From Saprospiraceae bacterium (GTDB taxonomy: Bacteria; Bacteroidota; Bacteroidia; Chitinophagales; Saprospiraceae), in the NCBI GenBank assembly GCA_020852155.1, contig JADZBJ010000387.1, positions 1-7,520 of the forward strand: DNA of 7,520 bases, written 5' to 3'. Below the pieces are notes generated by a model, which saw nothing but the letters and a program-made list of their open reading frames with translations, was not told the DNA's origin and searched no databases. The position numbers were made by a program, and so were the translations under genes. The stretch's first letter is position 1, and each line of letters begins with the position of its first letter. Shown here piece after piece: positions 7,151-7,520 of this stretch.

Positions 7151-7241
7151 AATTCAGGTTTGATATTTTTCAGCACAAAATAATCGAACTACTGCCTGAC
7201 TTGCGTGTTACTTTCACATTTTGCTAATTCAAGCGATTTCC
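7151..7241. promoter_or_regulatory. Divergent intergenic region between Asp-box and oxidase genes
   Basis: These 91 bases must carry promoters for both flanking genes. On the minus strand TTATTTTG (about 7177-7184) is one mismatch from the Bacteroidota -7 element TAnnTTTG, without a clear TTG partner upstream. No good match was found for the plus-strand gene, and neither start has a Shine-Dalgarno sequence. CTGACTTGCGT (7196-7206) is the reverse complement of an 11-base piece of the palindromic element (4446-4456). Promoter function is inferred from layout only. Confidence 0.35.
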
Positions 7242-7520
7242 ATGCAACCTGTACGCGACGACGAATTCATGTTTCACCCCAAAAACGTCATGCTGTTTAT
7301 CCTGCTGGCGGGACTTAGTTTTTTGTTTCTGGCCCTGACGGTTTCGTATGTCTATATTCGGGTGACGAATGGCATCGCTCCGGTGAAAGTGCCTGCGTTG
7401 TTTATCATCAACACGCTGATTTTGCTGGGTAGCAGTTACACCATGATTCAGGCCCGGCAATGTTATTTGCATGACAACACTGAAGGTTATCAGCAAAACC
7501 TGAAACTGACCCTGTTGCTG
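7242..7520 (+). CDS. Probable cytochrome c oxidase subunit III (heme-copper oxidase subunit III family), N-terminal part
   Basis: The frame is open from the ATG at 7242 to the window edge (93 codons). Families of this type supply the third core membrane subunit of the terminal oxidase in the inner membrane; it carries no metal centre itself. The sequence shows a short soluble start, then FHPKN leading into a first membrane helix (residues about 16-39, ending VSYVYIRV). An 11-residue loop follows, then PALFIINTLILLGSSYTMIQA (51-71) as the second helix and an amphipathic stretch (YLHDNTEGYQQNLKL) before a third helix begins at the edge. The pattern of a proline-initiated second helix with N-T/S-x-x-L-L-x-S-S is what I know from Bacteroidota subunit III (coxC/ctaE/cyoC-like) proteins. 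Met10 at 7269 is an alternative start. The rest of the gene and any further oxidase genes would lie to the right. Confidence 0.72.
   Translation, partial: MQPVRDDEFMFHPKNVMLFILLAGLSFLFLALTVSYVYIRVTNGIAPVKVPALFIINTLILLGSSYTMIQARQCYLHDNTEGYQQNLKLTLLL

Overview
The window looks like chromosomal DNA from a member of the Bacteroidota, most likely Saprospiraceae-like (Lewinella/Haliscomenobacter type). Two genes encode large secreted proteins with type IX secretion (T9SS) C-terminal sorting domains, which are essentially confined to this phylum. Shine-Dalgarno sequences are weak or absent and intergenic regions are short and AT-rich. The genus assignment is an inference from protein style only.

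Layout, left to right. (1) Positions 1-2663, minus strand: 887 codons of a multidomain secreted surface protein, open to the window's left edge and cut inside its sorting domain. (2) 2664-2919: AT-rich divergent intergenic region with overlapping palindromes. (3) 2920-4323, plus strand: a 467-residue cytoplasmic all-helical protein that I do not recognise. (4) 4324-4591: a convergent intergenic region holding a symmetric palindromic element of about 188 bp, bracketed by exact 23-bp direct repeats, followed by a strong hairpin that probably serves as a bidirectional terminator. (5) 4592-7150, minus strand: an 852-residue secreted Asp-box (BNR)/sortilin-like beta-propeller protein with a lipobox at its N-terminus and a T9SS sorting domain at its C-terminus. 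(6) 7151-7241: a 91-bp divergent intergenic region. (7) 7242 to the right edge, plus strand: the first 93 codons of a probable cytochrome c oxidase subunit III.

The genes alternate strand (minus, plus, minus, plus), so no two share an operon here and no joint pathway is evident. The two secreted proteins share only their presumed export route. No tRNA, rRNA, CRISPR array, transposase or integrase was seen.

The most unusual structure is the palindromic element at 4304-4537. Its left direct repeat contains the last five codons and stop of the helical gene. Its right direct repeat is an exact second copy of that gene end, lying against the terminator hairpin. This looks like an insertion that separated the gene from its own terminator. 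The two arms differ almost only by transitions, so RNA read from the minus strand would keep nearly all pairs as Watson-Crick or G-U.
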